A DNA stretch of 64,000 nucleotides. Source: JAQTRU01 sp041645555. GTDB lineage: Bacteria > Patescibacteriota > Patescibacteriia > Patescibacteriales > JAQTRU01. The notes under the pieces are model-generated. The model saw only the letters and a list, made by a program, of their open reading frames with translations. It did no database searches and was not told the origin of the DNA. The stretch covers positions 1 to 64,000 of the forward strand of contig JBAZPX010000002.1 in assembly GCA_041645555.1 (NCBI GenBank), read 5' to 3'. This document shows positions 25,730-32,897 of the stretch, piece after piece. Numbering within the stretch: position 1 is the stretch's first letter; every line of letters starts with the position of its first letter. The translations under genes were made by a program, and so were the position numbers.

Positions 25730-26221
25730 ATGGCAGAAGAAGAAAAAAAAGAGCGGAAAACATCTTTCCACAAAATTTTTTTAGCCTCCATTTTATTAAA
25801 AGGCGTTGACGGCATTTTGGAAGTAATAGGCGGTTTTTTGCTATTCCTATTTAATTATGGAGACATAAACCGGTTTGTATTTTGGCTGGTCAGGCGAGAA
25901 CTTAGCGAAGATCCAAAGGATATTATCGCTAATTATTTAGTAAACGCCGCCCAAAGCTTTTCCCTAGATCTCCAGTTGTTTTTAGCTTTTTATCTTCTTT
26001 TCCATGGTCTTATAAAAATAATTTTAGTAATCTCGTTGTGGCAGAAAAAGCTTTGGGCTTATCCGGCGGCCATTACTTTTCTTTTCTTTTTTATCCTTTA
26101 TCAGCTTTATCGGTTTAGCTATAGCCATTCCTGGTGGTTAATCTGGATGACAATTTTTGATATTTTGATCATTTCCCTGGCGCAAAGGGAATATAAAAAT
26201 TTAAAAAATAAGGAGAAATAA
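25730..26221 (+). CDS. DUF2127 membrane protein
   Basis: A 163-aa protein with a charged N-terminus (MAEEEKKERKTS) and four transmembrane segments. It starts with HKIFLASILLKGVDGILEVIGGFLL, the typical DUF2127 opening, and contains FLAFYLLFHGLIKIILVISL. Function of the family is unknown. It is transcribed divergently from gyrB, and its promoter spacing suggests a leaderless message. Confidence 0.82.
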   Translation: MAEEEKKERKTSFHKIFLASILLKGVDGILEVIGGFLLFLFNYGDINRFVFWLVRRELSEDPKDIIANYLVNAAQSFSLDLQLFLAFYLLFHGLIKIILVISLWQKKLWAYPAAITFLFFFILYQLYRFSYSHSWWLIWMTIFDILIISLAQREYKNLKNKEK

Positions 26222-26267
26222 AATGGCCGTAACCGAAAAAGGTTTAATTTTTTTGAAGATTTTTTAT

Positions 26268-26296
26268 TTGACGTTTTTCACAAAATATGCTATCGT
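26268..26296 (+). promoter_or_regulatory. Promoter of large exported protein
   Basis: TTGACG, 17-bp spacer, TATCGT preceded by TGC. It lies 32 bp before the start at 26329. Confidence 0.7.
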
Positions 26297-26328
26297 AATA
26301 GCAAATAATCAAATAAATTTTATTATCA

Positions 26329-29247
26329 ATGCAAAATATACGATTAAATAAAAAAATAATTTTAGTCGCCATTATTTTTGCCTTTGGCTTGACCATAGCC
26401 GGTCCGAATAAGGTGGAAGCCGCTTTTGGCCTTGATCCCAGTTTTAAGCAGGTAAAAACAGCCGATAGCACAGCGGTTTATTATTTAGACCACGGGCGCG
26501 GGTTTAAAAAGGCCTACGTTAATGCTAAGGCCTTTTTAGCCTATGGCAATAAATGGGAAGACGTAAAAATAGTCAGCCAAGCCGATCTTGATAAATGGCT
26601 GGAAATGCAATTAGTAAAGGAAAAGGATAATCCGGCTGTTTATTATATTAAAAACGGGAAGAAAGTTTTAATTGAATCAACCAGGGATTTTGCTAATCTG
26701 GGTTTTAAATTGGAGGATATCGTTAATTTAGATAAAACTGATTTAGAACAATACGCGTCCTCAACTTATGAAGATGTTAAGTTAATTGTTTATAAATTGG
26801 TTGACTATGAGTTAGTGAAAACGAAGGCGAGTTCGGCGGTTTATTATATTAAAAATAAGCTCAAGACGCCGATCAAATCGGCCGGGGATTTTATTAAACT
26901 TGGTTTTAAATGGGATGATATTAATCTAGTCGAGGAAGATGATTTAAACGATTTGGCTGCTGGCAGCTATGGAGAGGTTGGTTTGGATGCGGGTTTGACT
27001 TCGGCTACAAGCAGTCTGGCTGTTTCTTTGGGTTCGGATAGCCCCAAAAGCGGCGGCAGTCTGCCCCTTTCTTCTACCAATAATTTGCTGGCGATTTTCG
27101 ATTTAAAATCAGAAGCCGGGCAGTTAGAGGTGAGCCGTTTAGATTTTACTTTAAAAGGAGTATTTTCTGAAGAAGTCTTAGCTAATATTTATTTAAGTTA
27201 CGAAAATAAAGTTGATTTGGGGGTTGTCCCGGCGATAAACAAAAAGATCGTTAGTTTTAATTTTGGAGATAAACCTATTATTATCAGCCCGGCGGAAACA
27301 AAAAAAATTTATTTTTGGGTTGATTTAAATAGTTGTTTGGATTGTGCAAACCATAATTTGCAGATTGCCATTAGCCAAGCTTCTGATATTAGTTCTAGCG
27401 GCGTAATCAGCGGTAATTTCCCAGTAACGAGTAGCTCTCTAAATTTAGTCAACGCTTCGCGCGTTTTAGGCCAGGTTAAAATCGAAGAGCTTACGGTCGG
27501 TGGAGCTAACCAGCAGGCGATTATTGGCGAGCCAGAACAGATTCTAGGCAAATTCAAAATAAGCGAAGTTTCCGGGAATGAAGATATTTTGGTAGATAGT
27601 TTGACAGTTAGACTCCAGGGTTCGGCTTTGTCTAGATATTTTTTTAGTTTGGCCCTGGAAGATGGAAAAGGGAAAATCGTCGCTCAAGCTAATTCAATCG
27701 GCGAAGATGGGCAAGTTTTGTTTAGTCTTGCTAACTATAAAATTAAAAAAAGTTCGGAAGAAATATTTACGGTGTCAGCTAGCCTTAATGAAGGCGATGG
27801 CCGGAATCTTAATCTGGCTGTAGCTAAGGCTAGTATCGTCGGTTCAGCCAATAATTTTGGGCTCAAAGTTAGTTATTTAAATATAGAAGAAAATATAGGT
27901 ATCGTCAGGAAGAACCTGGGGGTGGTGGCTAAAAAATTAGAAGCCAACAAGAAAGTTTTTACTGAAAAAACCGGCACTATTATCGGCGTATTTGAAATTA
28001 GAAACGGCAACCAAAAGATTTATCTAGATAGTTTTGATTTAAGTTTAGTGAAGAGTTCCGGCGCGGCTAGTTTGGATAAGGAAATTTATATGGTGGATTA
28101 TGATACTGGTGAAATTTTAGGCCAGGCGAGCGGTCAGGCTTTAGCGAGTGGCCGAGTAAATATTAATATTCCCGATAAGGTGCTTGAGCCCAAGAAGAGT
28201 TTAACCTTAGCTTTTATAACTACAATGCCAATAAAATTGCAGGACGGCTATACCTATCAGCTGGTTCTTAATAAAGTAAATCACCGGACTGAAAACAATA
28301 TTTTTTTAGCTAACGCGATTGACGTTAATGGAGAAATTTTTAAAGTTATTTTGTCTAAAGTCTCAATCTATCCCAACGATAGTCTTACCGGGAAAATTTA
28401 CGCGAAAGGTCAAACCAAGGTCGTGGTCGCCAGTTTTTATCTGGAATCTTCAGCCGGAGATGATACTGCCATAACCGGCCTGTCTATTAACAAAGGCAGC
28501 GCCGGCGCCGGTCTTACTTATGATAACGGTTTTTCTAATTTAAAAGTTTATCTTGGCAGCAAGAGAATTACTACTATCGCCCAGCCGGATAAGAGCGCTT
28601 ATAGTTTCGAGGATTTTTCTTATAAGTTGCCGGCTGGGAAAAGAATAGAGGTAAAAGTTTATGTTGACACAATTAAGGATTTAAAAATAGATAAAGCCGA
28701 CCTGCAAATTACCGGTTTAACGGCGCGGGGTTATAGTTCGGGCATAGATACCGAAGTCTCCGGTTTAAATGTTGCCAGCCCCGCCGTTTCTTTTATCGAA
28801 GCCAAAACGCGGGTTGAAGCTACGGCGGCCGGCCGGATAATTATAAATAAAAAGGACAACATCGCCGCCAGCTTTAAAATAACCAATAACGGCGGAGAGG
28901 CCTTAAAGTTAGATTATTTAACGATTAATTCTTCCGGCAGCGGGTTTTCTAACGGCGCCGGCTATAGCAATTTAAGGGTCGGGAAAGCTTCTGACGGCAA
29001 AAGCATCAGCGGCAAAATTTCTAAACCAGTAACCGGCAGCAATCGGATTAAGTTGAATTCCTATGTTTTAGAGCCAAGCCAAGAATTGCTTGTTAATATT
29101 TACGTTGATACCAGCGCTACCGTCTCTGCCGGCAATTTCAGCGTTTATTTAAGTAATCTTGAGGCTTCGGGGAAAACTTCAAAAGTAGCGGCGAGTATAA
29201 GCGGTTTGCCGACCGCGGAGTTAAACATTACGGTAGTGGCGAATTAA
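26329..29247 (+). CDS. Large exported repeat protein, probable cell-surface structural protein
   Basis: A 972-aa protein with a signal peptide (about 1-32, ending KVEAAFG). Residues 40-220 hold three repeats built on AVYY-x-I/L-x-GK, DFxxLGFKWxDI and DL. They resemble the YY-containing modules common in predicted CPR surface proteins. The remainder is beta-rich, Ser/Gly/Thr-rich Ig-like sequence with recurring YLSYENK, IYVDTSAT and KIYFWVDL-type strands; no catalytic motif is visible. A surface-layer or adhesin role is inferred from size, export and strong promoter and terminator. It has no anchor motif at the C-terminus. Confidence 0.75.
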   Translation: MQNIRLNKKIILVAIIFAFGLTIAGPNKVEAAFGLDPSFKQVKTADSTAVYYLDHGRGFKKAYVNAKAFLAYGNKWEDVKIVSQADLDKWLEMQLVKEKDNPAVYYIKNGKKVLIESTRDFANLGFKLEDIVNLDKTDLEQYASSTYEDVKLIVYKLVDYELVKTKASSAVYYIKNKLKTPIKSAGDFIKLGFKWDDINLVEEDDLNDLAAGSYGEVGLDAGLTSATSSLAVSLGSDSPKSGGSLPLSSTNNLLAIFDLKSEAGQLEVSRLDFTLKGVFSEEVLANIYLSYENKVDLGVVPAINKKIVSFNFGDKPIIISPAETKKIYFWVDLNSCLDCANHNLQIAISQASDISSSGVISGNFPVTSSSLNLVNASRVLGQVKIEELTVGGANQQAIIGEPEQILGKFKISEVSGNEDILVDSLTVRLQGSALSRYFFSLALEDGKGKIVAQANSIGEDGQVLFSLANYKIKKSSEEIFTVSASLNEGDGRNLNLAVAKASIVGSANNFGLKVSYLNIEENIGIVRKNLGVVAKKLEANKKVFTEKTGTIIGVFEIRNGNQKIYLDSFDLSLVKSSGAASLDKEIYMVDYDTGEILGQASGQALASGRVNINIPDKVLEPKKSLTLAFITTMPIKLQDGYTYQLVLNKVNHRTENNIFLANAIDVNGEIFKVILSKVSIYPNDSLTGKIYAKGQTKVVVASFYLESSAGDDTAITGLSINKGSAGAGLTYDNGFSNLKVYLGSKRITTIAQPDKSAYSFEDFSYKLPAGKRIEVKVYVDTIKDLKIDKADLQITGLTARGYSSGIDTEVSGLNVASPAVSFIEAKTRVEATAAGRIIINKKDNIAASFKITNNGGEALKLDYLTINSSGSGFSNGAGYSNLRVGKASDGKSISGKISKPVTGSNRIKLNSYVLEPSQELLVNIYVDTSATVSAGNFSVYLSNLEASGKTSKVAASISGLPTAELNITVVAN

Positions 29248-29273
29248 AGCTTAATTTTTCAGATAATACCAGG

Positions 29274-29306
29274 GTGCGGGGGAAGTTAAATCCCCGCACT
29301 TTTTTT
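29274..29306 (+). terminator. Terminator of large exported protein gene
   Basis: GTGCGGGG and CCCCGCAC form a perfect 8-bp stem followed by TTTTTTT. Confidence 0.9.
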
Positions 29307-29333
29307 GTCCAAAATTTAATATTAAGGTAAAAT
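29305..29333 (+). promoter_or_regulatory. Promoter of small membrane protein gene
   Basis: TTGTCC, 17-bp spacer, TAAAAT. The leader to the ATG at 29417 is about 75 nt and contains the SD-sequestering hairpin. Confidence 0.55.
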
Positions 29334-29354
29334 AAAGATAGCTCATTAATTTTG

Positions 29355-29409
29355 CTCCTTATTTCTCCATAATTTTTTATTGGCAAAAAATTCAAGCAAA
29401 AATAAGGAG
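29355..29409 (+). promoter_or_regulatory. SD-sequestering leader hairpin
   Basis: CTCCTTATTT at 29355-29364 is perfectly complementary to AAATAAGGAG at 29400-29409, which contains the SD. An inner perfect stem AATTTTTT/AAAAAATT (29371-29378 with 29385-29392) closes the loop. The ATG follows 7 nt after the hairpin. The layout fits an RNA thermometer or other translational switch. Confidence 0.65.
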
Positions 29410-29416
29410 AGAAAAG

Positions 29417-29719
29417 ATGTGTGGATTATGCGGATTATGTTTAGGGACATTTTTCGGCCTGCTTGTTTGGGGATTTTTTACCCTTATTTCTGATTTTACC
29501 TTCTGCCCTTTTTTGGGGCTTATGTCGGGCATAGCGGTGGGCATAACTTTCGTGGAGGCGAGAAATAAAAAGGAGGTCGTTTGCTGGATGTTAGGGGCAG
29601 TAGTCGGCATGATAGCGGTTATTTTTGGTGCCATCTTGTTTTTACCTTTTACTGTAAGTTTCACTATTGGGGCAATCATTACCGTAGTCGTGGCCATAAT
29701 TCTAGGGGCGAAACTATAA
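29417..29719 (+). CDS. Small glycine-rich membrane protein
   Basis: A 100-aa protein with about four hydrophobic helices and an early Cys cluster (MCGLCGLCLG, plus Cys30 and Cys56). Sequence such as GAVVGMIAVIFGAILF recalls small GlsB-like membrane proteins, but I do not assign a family. It has a strong SD (AAGGAGAGAAAAGATG) that is locked in the leader hairpin, its own promoter and its own terminator. Confidence 0.7.
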   Translation: MCGLCGLCLGTFFGLLVWGFFTLISDFTFCPFLGLMSGIAVGITFVEARNKKEVVCWMLGAVVGMIAVIFGAILFLPFTVSFTIGAIITVVVAIILGAKL

Positions 29720-29752
29720 GGTTAGGTTGAAATTCGAAACCTAGCCTTTTTT
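29719..29752 (+). terminator. Terminator of small membrane protein gene
   Basis: AGGTTAGGTT and AACCTAGCCT pair with one mismatch, followed by TTTTTT. Confidence 0.8.
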
Positions 29753-29753
29753 C

Positions 29754-29782
29754 TTGCCGAAAATTAAATATTTAGGTAAAAT
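29754..29782 (+). promoter_or_regulatory. cysS promoter
   Basis: TTGCCG, 17-bp spacer, TAAAAT. The expected start lies about 10 nt before the left arm of the inverted repeat at 29799. Confidence 0.6.
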
Positions 29783-29798
29783 GGAAATAGAGATATGA

Positions 29799-29905
29799 AC
29801 CCCGTTAGAAGTTTTATTTGGGAAAGATAAAGACGGGGATATTCAAAAAAACATTATGTTTCAACAAACAACATCAAATGCGGATAAAGCAACTTTTAAC
29901 GGGGT
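29799..29905. repeat. Inverted repeat bracketing the cysS start
   Basis: ACCCCGTTAGAAGTT (29799-29813) and AACTTTTAACGGGGT (29891-29905) are complementary at 14 of 15 positions. The ATG at 29856 lies in the loop and the right arm is coding. The same arm sequence brackets the dus start at 31651-31750. Confidence 0.8.
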
Positions 29906-31298
29906 GAACAAATTATTTTTATACAATACACTCACTAGGAAAAAGGAAGAATTCAAACCGATAAAGAAGGGCAAAGTCGGCTTATATACCTGCGGACCGA
30001 CGGTTTATAATTTTGCCCATATCGGCAATCTGCGCACTTATTTGTTTGAAGATATCTTGAAGCGCGTTTTGTTTTTTAACGGCTATGAAGTTAAGCATGT
30101 TATGAATATCACTGACGTCGGGCATTTAACCGGCGACCGCGATATGGGCGAAGATAAGCTGGAAAAAGGCGCCGCCAGAGAGGGGAAAACCGCCTGGGAA
30201 ATAGCGAAGTTTTACACAAAAGCGTTCAAAGAAGATTTGGATAAACTAAATATAATTCAGGATGATATTATCTGGCTGAAAGCTACGGAAACCATTCCGG
30301 AGCAAATAGAATTAATAAAAAAGCTGGAAAAGAAAGGTTATACCTACAAAATTAGCGATGGGATATATTTTGACACTTCGAAATTTAAAGATTATACAAA
30401 ATTATCCCATCAGCCGTTAGCGGCTTTGCAAGAAGGGGCCAGGGTTGAAAAAAATCTGGAGAAAAAAAATTCAACTGATTTCGCTTTATGGAAATTCTCG
30501 CCCAATCCGCCAGCTGGCGGAGAAAAAAGGCAAATGGAATGGGAATCTCCCTGGGGCATCGGCTTTCCCGGCTGGCATTTAGAATGTTCGGTTATGAGTA
30601 TGAAAGGATTGGGAGACCAGCTTGATATCCATTGCGGCGGGATTGACCATATTAATATCCACCATACGAATGAAATCGCCCAATCCGAAGCGGCCACTGG
30701 CAAAAAGTTCTTTAATTATTGGCTGCACGGAGAATTTTTAAATATTTCCGGGGGCGAGAAAATGGCGAAAAGCCAGGAAAATTTTTTAACTTTAGAAAAC
30801 GCCTTAATTAAAAAGGGGATAAACCCTTTAGTTTATCGATTTGCGGTTTTACAAACCCACTACAGAAAACCGATGGAGTATAGCGAGAAAACGATAAAAA
30901 ATGCGGAAAATGGTCTAGAACATCTTTATAATCAAATCAGGGAATTGGGTGATAAAAAGGGAAAGATAGACGCCGGTTTCAAGAGCAAATTTTTAGCGGC
31001 CATAAACGATGATTTAAACATGCCGCAAGCCCTGGCCGTGATCCAGGAATTATTAAAATCAGATTTGCCGAAATTGGAAAAATTAGCAACAGCTTTGGAT
31101 TTTGACAGGATGTTAGGTTTAAATTTAGGCGTAAAAGAGGAGAAAATTCCGGCGGAAGTGGAGGAATTAAAAAAACAAAGAGAAACCGCCAGGCGAGAAA
31201 AAAACTGGAAAGAATCAGACAAACTGCGCGATAAAATAGAAAGCTTAGGTTATATAGTTGAAGACACTAAAGAAGGATCAAGGGTCTTCAAAAAGTAG
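29856..31298 (+). CDS. cysS: Cysteinyl-tRNA synthetase
   Basis: A 480-aa class I synthetase. It shows YTCGPTVYNFAHIGNLRTY with the zinc Cys and HIGN signature, WHLECSVM and HCGGIDHINIHHTNE zinc-site motifs, and the KMSKS equivalent KMAKSQ. Residues 1-16 (MFQQTTSNADKATFNG) are an unusual extension partly encoded by the inverted repeat. A GTG at 29904 would give the normal MNKLFLYNTLTRK start and may be the ancestral one. Residues 217-223 (PNPPAGG) come from a TCCGCCAGCTGGCGGA palindrome. Confidence 0.96.
   Translation: MFQQTTSNADKATFNGVNKLFLYNTLTRKKEEFKPIKKGKVGLYTCGPTVYNFAHIGNLRTYLFEDILKRVLFFNGYEVKHVMNITDVGHLTGDRDMGEDKLEKGAAREGKTAWEIAKFYTKAFKEDLDKLNIIQDDIIWLKATETIPEQIELIKKLEKKGYTYKISDGIYFDTSKFKDYTKLSHQPLAALQEGARVEKNLEKKNSTDFALWKFSPNPPAGGEKRQMEWESPWGIGFPGWHLECSVMSMKGLGDQLDIHCGGIDHINIHHTNEIAQSEAATGKKFFNYWLHGEFLNISGGEKMAKSQENFLTLENALIKKGINPLVYRFAVLQTHYRKPMEYSEKTIKNAENGLEHLYNQIRELGDKKGKIDAGFKSKFLAAINDDLNMPQALAVIQELLKSDLPKLEKLATALDFDRMLGLNLGVKEEKIPAEVEELKKQRETARREKNWKESDKLRDKIESLGYIVEDTKEGSRVFKK
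30506..30521. repeat. In-frame palindrome in cysS
   Basis: TCCGCCAGCTGGCGGA, a perfect 16-nt palindrome identical to the intergenic copy at 23472-23487. Confidence 0.8.
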
Positions 31299-31305
31299 TT
31301 GCACC

Positions 31306-31566
31306 TTTCGTGAAAGGAGGAAACTTGGCTAGGTTCATTGGGCGTCCAAACCATTTACTTTGGAGGGCGAGAATGTTTCGAACAAGAGCTTTTTTATGCG
31401 CTTTGTACAGGGCGGCTTTCGCTGCCGCCAAGACCGAGGCCGGGGGAAGGAGGTGATCCTAGTATTGCCTCCTGTCAGCCCCGGCTGCCAACCAAATCTA
31501 AGCCAGATTTGACCAGGAGACAATAGTTTCGCGAGCCGGGTGTCTTATTTTTGATGCCCGGCTTTT
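31306..31566 (+). ncRNA. Structured transcript candidate between cysS and dus
   Basis: Five successive hairpins: CCTTTC/GAAAGG (31306), GGCGGC/GCCGCC (31411-31429), a nested stem GCCGGGG/CCCCGGC enclosing AGGAGG/CCTCCT (31439-31485), CAAATCT/AGATTTG (31493-31511) and an intrinsic terminator. AAGGAGGTGATCC at 31447-31459 equals the complement of the usual 16S rRNA 3' end. A short frame from TTG 31325 to TGA 31456 (43 codons, opening MARFIGRPNH, SD AAAGGAGG) could instead make this a tiny basic-protein gene. The sequence matches none of the standard RNAs I know (6S, SRP, tmRNA, RNase P). It covers most of the 418-bp gap. Confidence 0.45.
31535..31566 (+). terminator. Terminator of structured transcript
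   Basis: GCCGGGTGTC and GATGCCCGGC form a 10-bp stem with two G:T pairs, followed by TTTTG. Confidence 0.8.
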
Positions 31567-31650
31567 GTTATAAAAACGCTTCGCTAGGATCTGCTTATTT
31601 TCGTATGGTAGTTATTTTATTTAGAATTCGTTATAATAGTATATTATGGA

Positions 31651-31750
31651 CCCCGTTAGAAATCTTACTAGAAATAAATGGATAAAAAATATTAAAAAAT
31701 AAATTAATATATTATTATGGAAAAAGAGAGTAACGAAATTTCTAACGGGG
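31651..31750. repeat. Inverted repeat bracketing the dus start
   Basis: CCCCGTTAGAAAT (31651-31663) and ATTTCTAACGGGG (31738-31750) are perfect 13-nt complements. The ATG at 31717 lies between them. The right arm encodes part of NEISNGAR. A TATAAT at 31632-31637 would start transcription about 7 nt before the left arm. Confidence 0.82.
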
Positions 31751-32811
31751 CGAGGAATTTTTGGTTAAAACTAAAAAAACCGATTTACGCCCTGGCGCCA
31801 ATGGCCGGGATCACGGATTCGGCTTTTAGGCAGATTTGTAAAGACTTCGGGGCAGACGTAGTTTATTCGGAAATGGCTTCGGCCACCGCTTTAGTTTATA
31901 ACCCGGCCAAAACCCTGGAAATGCTTAAATTTAGCCCGAAGGAGCGGCCTTATGTTGTCCAGTTATTCGGTTCTAATCCTGAGCATTTTTCTAAAGCCGT
32001 GAAGTTGATTGAAAAAAAAATAAAACCGGACGGGATTGATATAAATTTTGGCTGTCCGGTGCCGAAAGTCGCTCGCCAGAAAGCTGGGGCAGAATTATTC
32101 AAAGATTTAAAATTATCCCGTGAGATTTTAAAAACCGTTATTGCCAATACCACTTTGCCGGTTTCGATTAAAACAAGGGCAAAAGTCGGGGCAATTGATA
32201 TTTTAGAGTTTTTAAAAAATGTTTCTGATTTAGATATAAAAGCGATTATGATTCATGGCCGGACTTTCTCCCAGGGTTTTTCCGGACCGGTTGACTGCGA
32301 GATTATAAAAAAAGCCCGCCAATTTTTTAACGGGATAATTCTAGCTAACGGCGGGGTAGGTTTAAACCTCACCCCCGCCCCCTCTCCTAAACAGGAGAGG
32401 GGAGTTAAAGATTATTGCGATTGGCTGTTAGACAAAACTGGTGCTGATGGCGTTGGTATTGGCCAGGGGGCGTTGGGAAGGCCGTGGATTTTTGAAGAAA
32501 TCAAAACCTCACCCTCCGCCTCGGCAAGCCTTCGGCCCGCTTCGCCAAAGCTCCAGCGAGGCGAGCGAGACGGGCCGACCCCTCTCCTAATTAGGAGAGG
32601 GGAGAAAGGGGAGAGGTATATATTTAAAATTATTTTAAAGCATGCCGAGCTGGCTTATAAATTAAAGGGCAGGTGGGGGATAATAGAGATGCGGAAGCAT
32701 TTATGCTGGTATATTCAGGGCTTGCCCGGAGCCAGGAAATTGAGGGAAGAGTTGGTAAAAGTAGAAAGTTTAGATGAAATTAAAAAAATCTTTGCAAAAG
32801 GCAAAGATTAG
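31717..32811 (+). CDS. dus: tRNA-dihydrouridine synthase with repeat-encoded insertions
   Basis: A 364-aa flavoenzyme that reduces uridines in tRNA. APMAGITDSAFRQIC, SEMASATAL, DINFGCPVPKVARQKAG (catalytic Cys), MIHGRTFSQGFSG and GVGIGQGALGRPWIF are intact. The first about 18 residues are an extension encoded by the inverted repeat. Residues 217-229 (LTPAPSPKQERGV) and about 264-301 (TSPSASASLRPASP onward) are insertions derived from GC-rich palindromes; the second splits GRPWIFEEI from KIILKHAELAY. The frame stays open through all three. Confidence 0.93.
   Translation: MEKESNEISNGARNFWLKLKKPIYALAPMAGITDSAFRQICKDFGADVVYSEMASATALVYNPAKTLEMLKFSPKERPYVVQLFGSNPEHFSKAVKLIEKKIKPDGIDINFGCPVPKVARQKAGAELFKDLKLSREILKTVIANTTLPVSIKTRAKVGAIDILEFLKNVSDLDIKAIMIHGRTFSQGFSGPVDCEIIKKARQFFNGIILANGGVGLNLTPAPSPKQERGVKDYCDWLLDKTGADGVGIGQGALGRPWIFEEIKTSPSASASLRPASPKLQRGERDGPTPLLIRRGEKGERYIFKIILKHAELAYKLKGRWGIIEMRKHLCWYIQGLPGARKLREELVKVESLDEIKKIFAKGKD
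32367..32404. repeat. In-frame palindromic repeat 1 in dus
   Basis: Contains CCTCTCCT-aaac-AGGAGAGG (32381-32400). The same 8-bp stem with loop aatt recurs at 32581-32600 in the same gene. Confidence 0.75.
32506..32612. repeat. In-frame composite repeat 2 in dus
   Basis: A long palindrome with TCGGCCCG...CGGGCCGA outer and TCGCC...GGCGA inner arms is followed directly by CCTCTCCT-aatt-AGGAGAGG. About 107 bp in all, read through in frame. Confidence 0.75.
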
Positions 32812-32897
32812 ATTTAGGAATTAAGATTTAAGAATATAAATAGCAAGGAGACTCATAATTCGTAATTCTTAATTCATAAATCTTAAATCCGCATTCG

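Noticed and set aside
31447..31459. Perfect match to the complement of the 16S rRNA 3' end, suggesting a minus-strand 16S gene
   Set aside because: The flanking sequence after GGTGATCC has none of the conserved 16S helix 45 sequence, so it is an isolated match inside a structured spacer.
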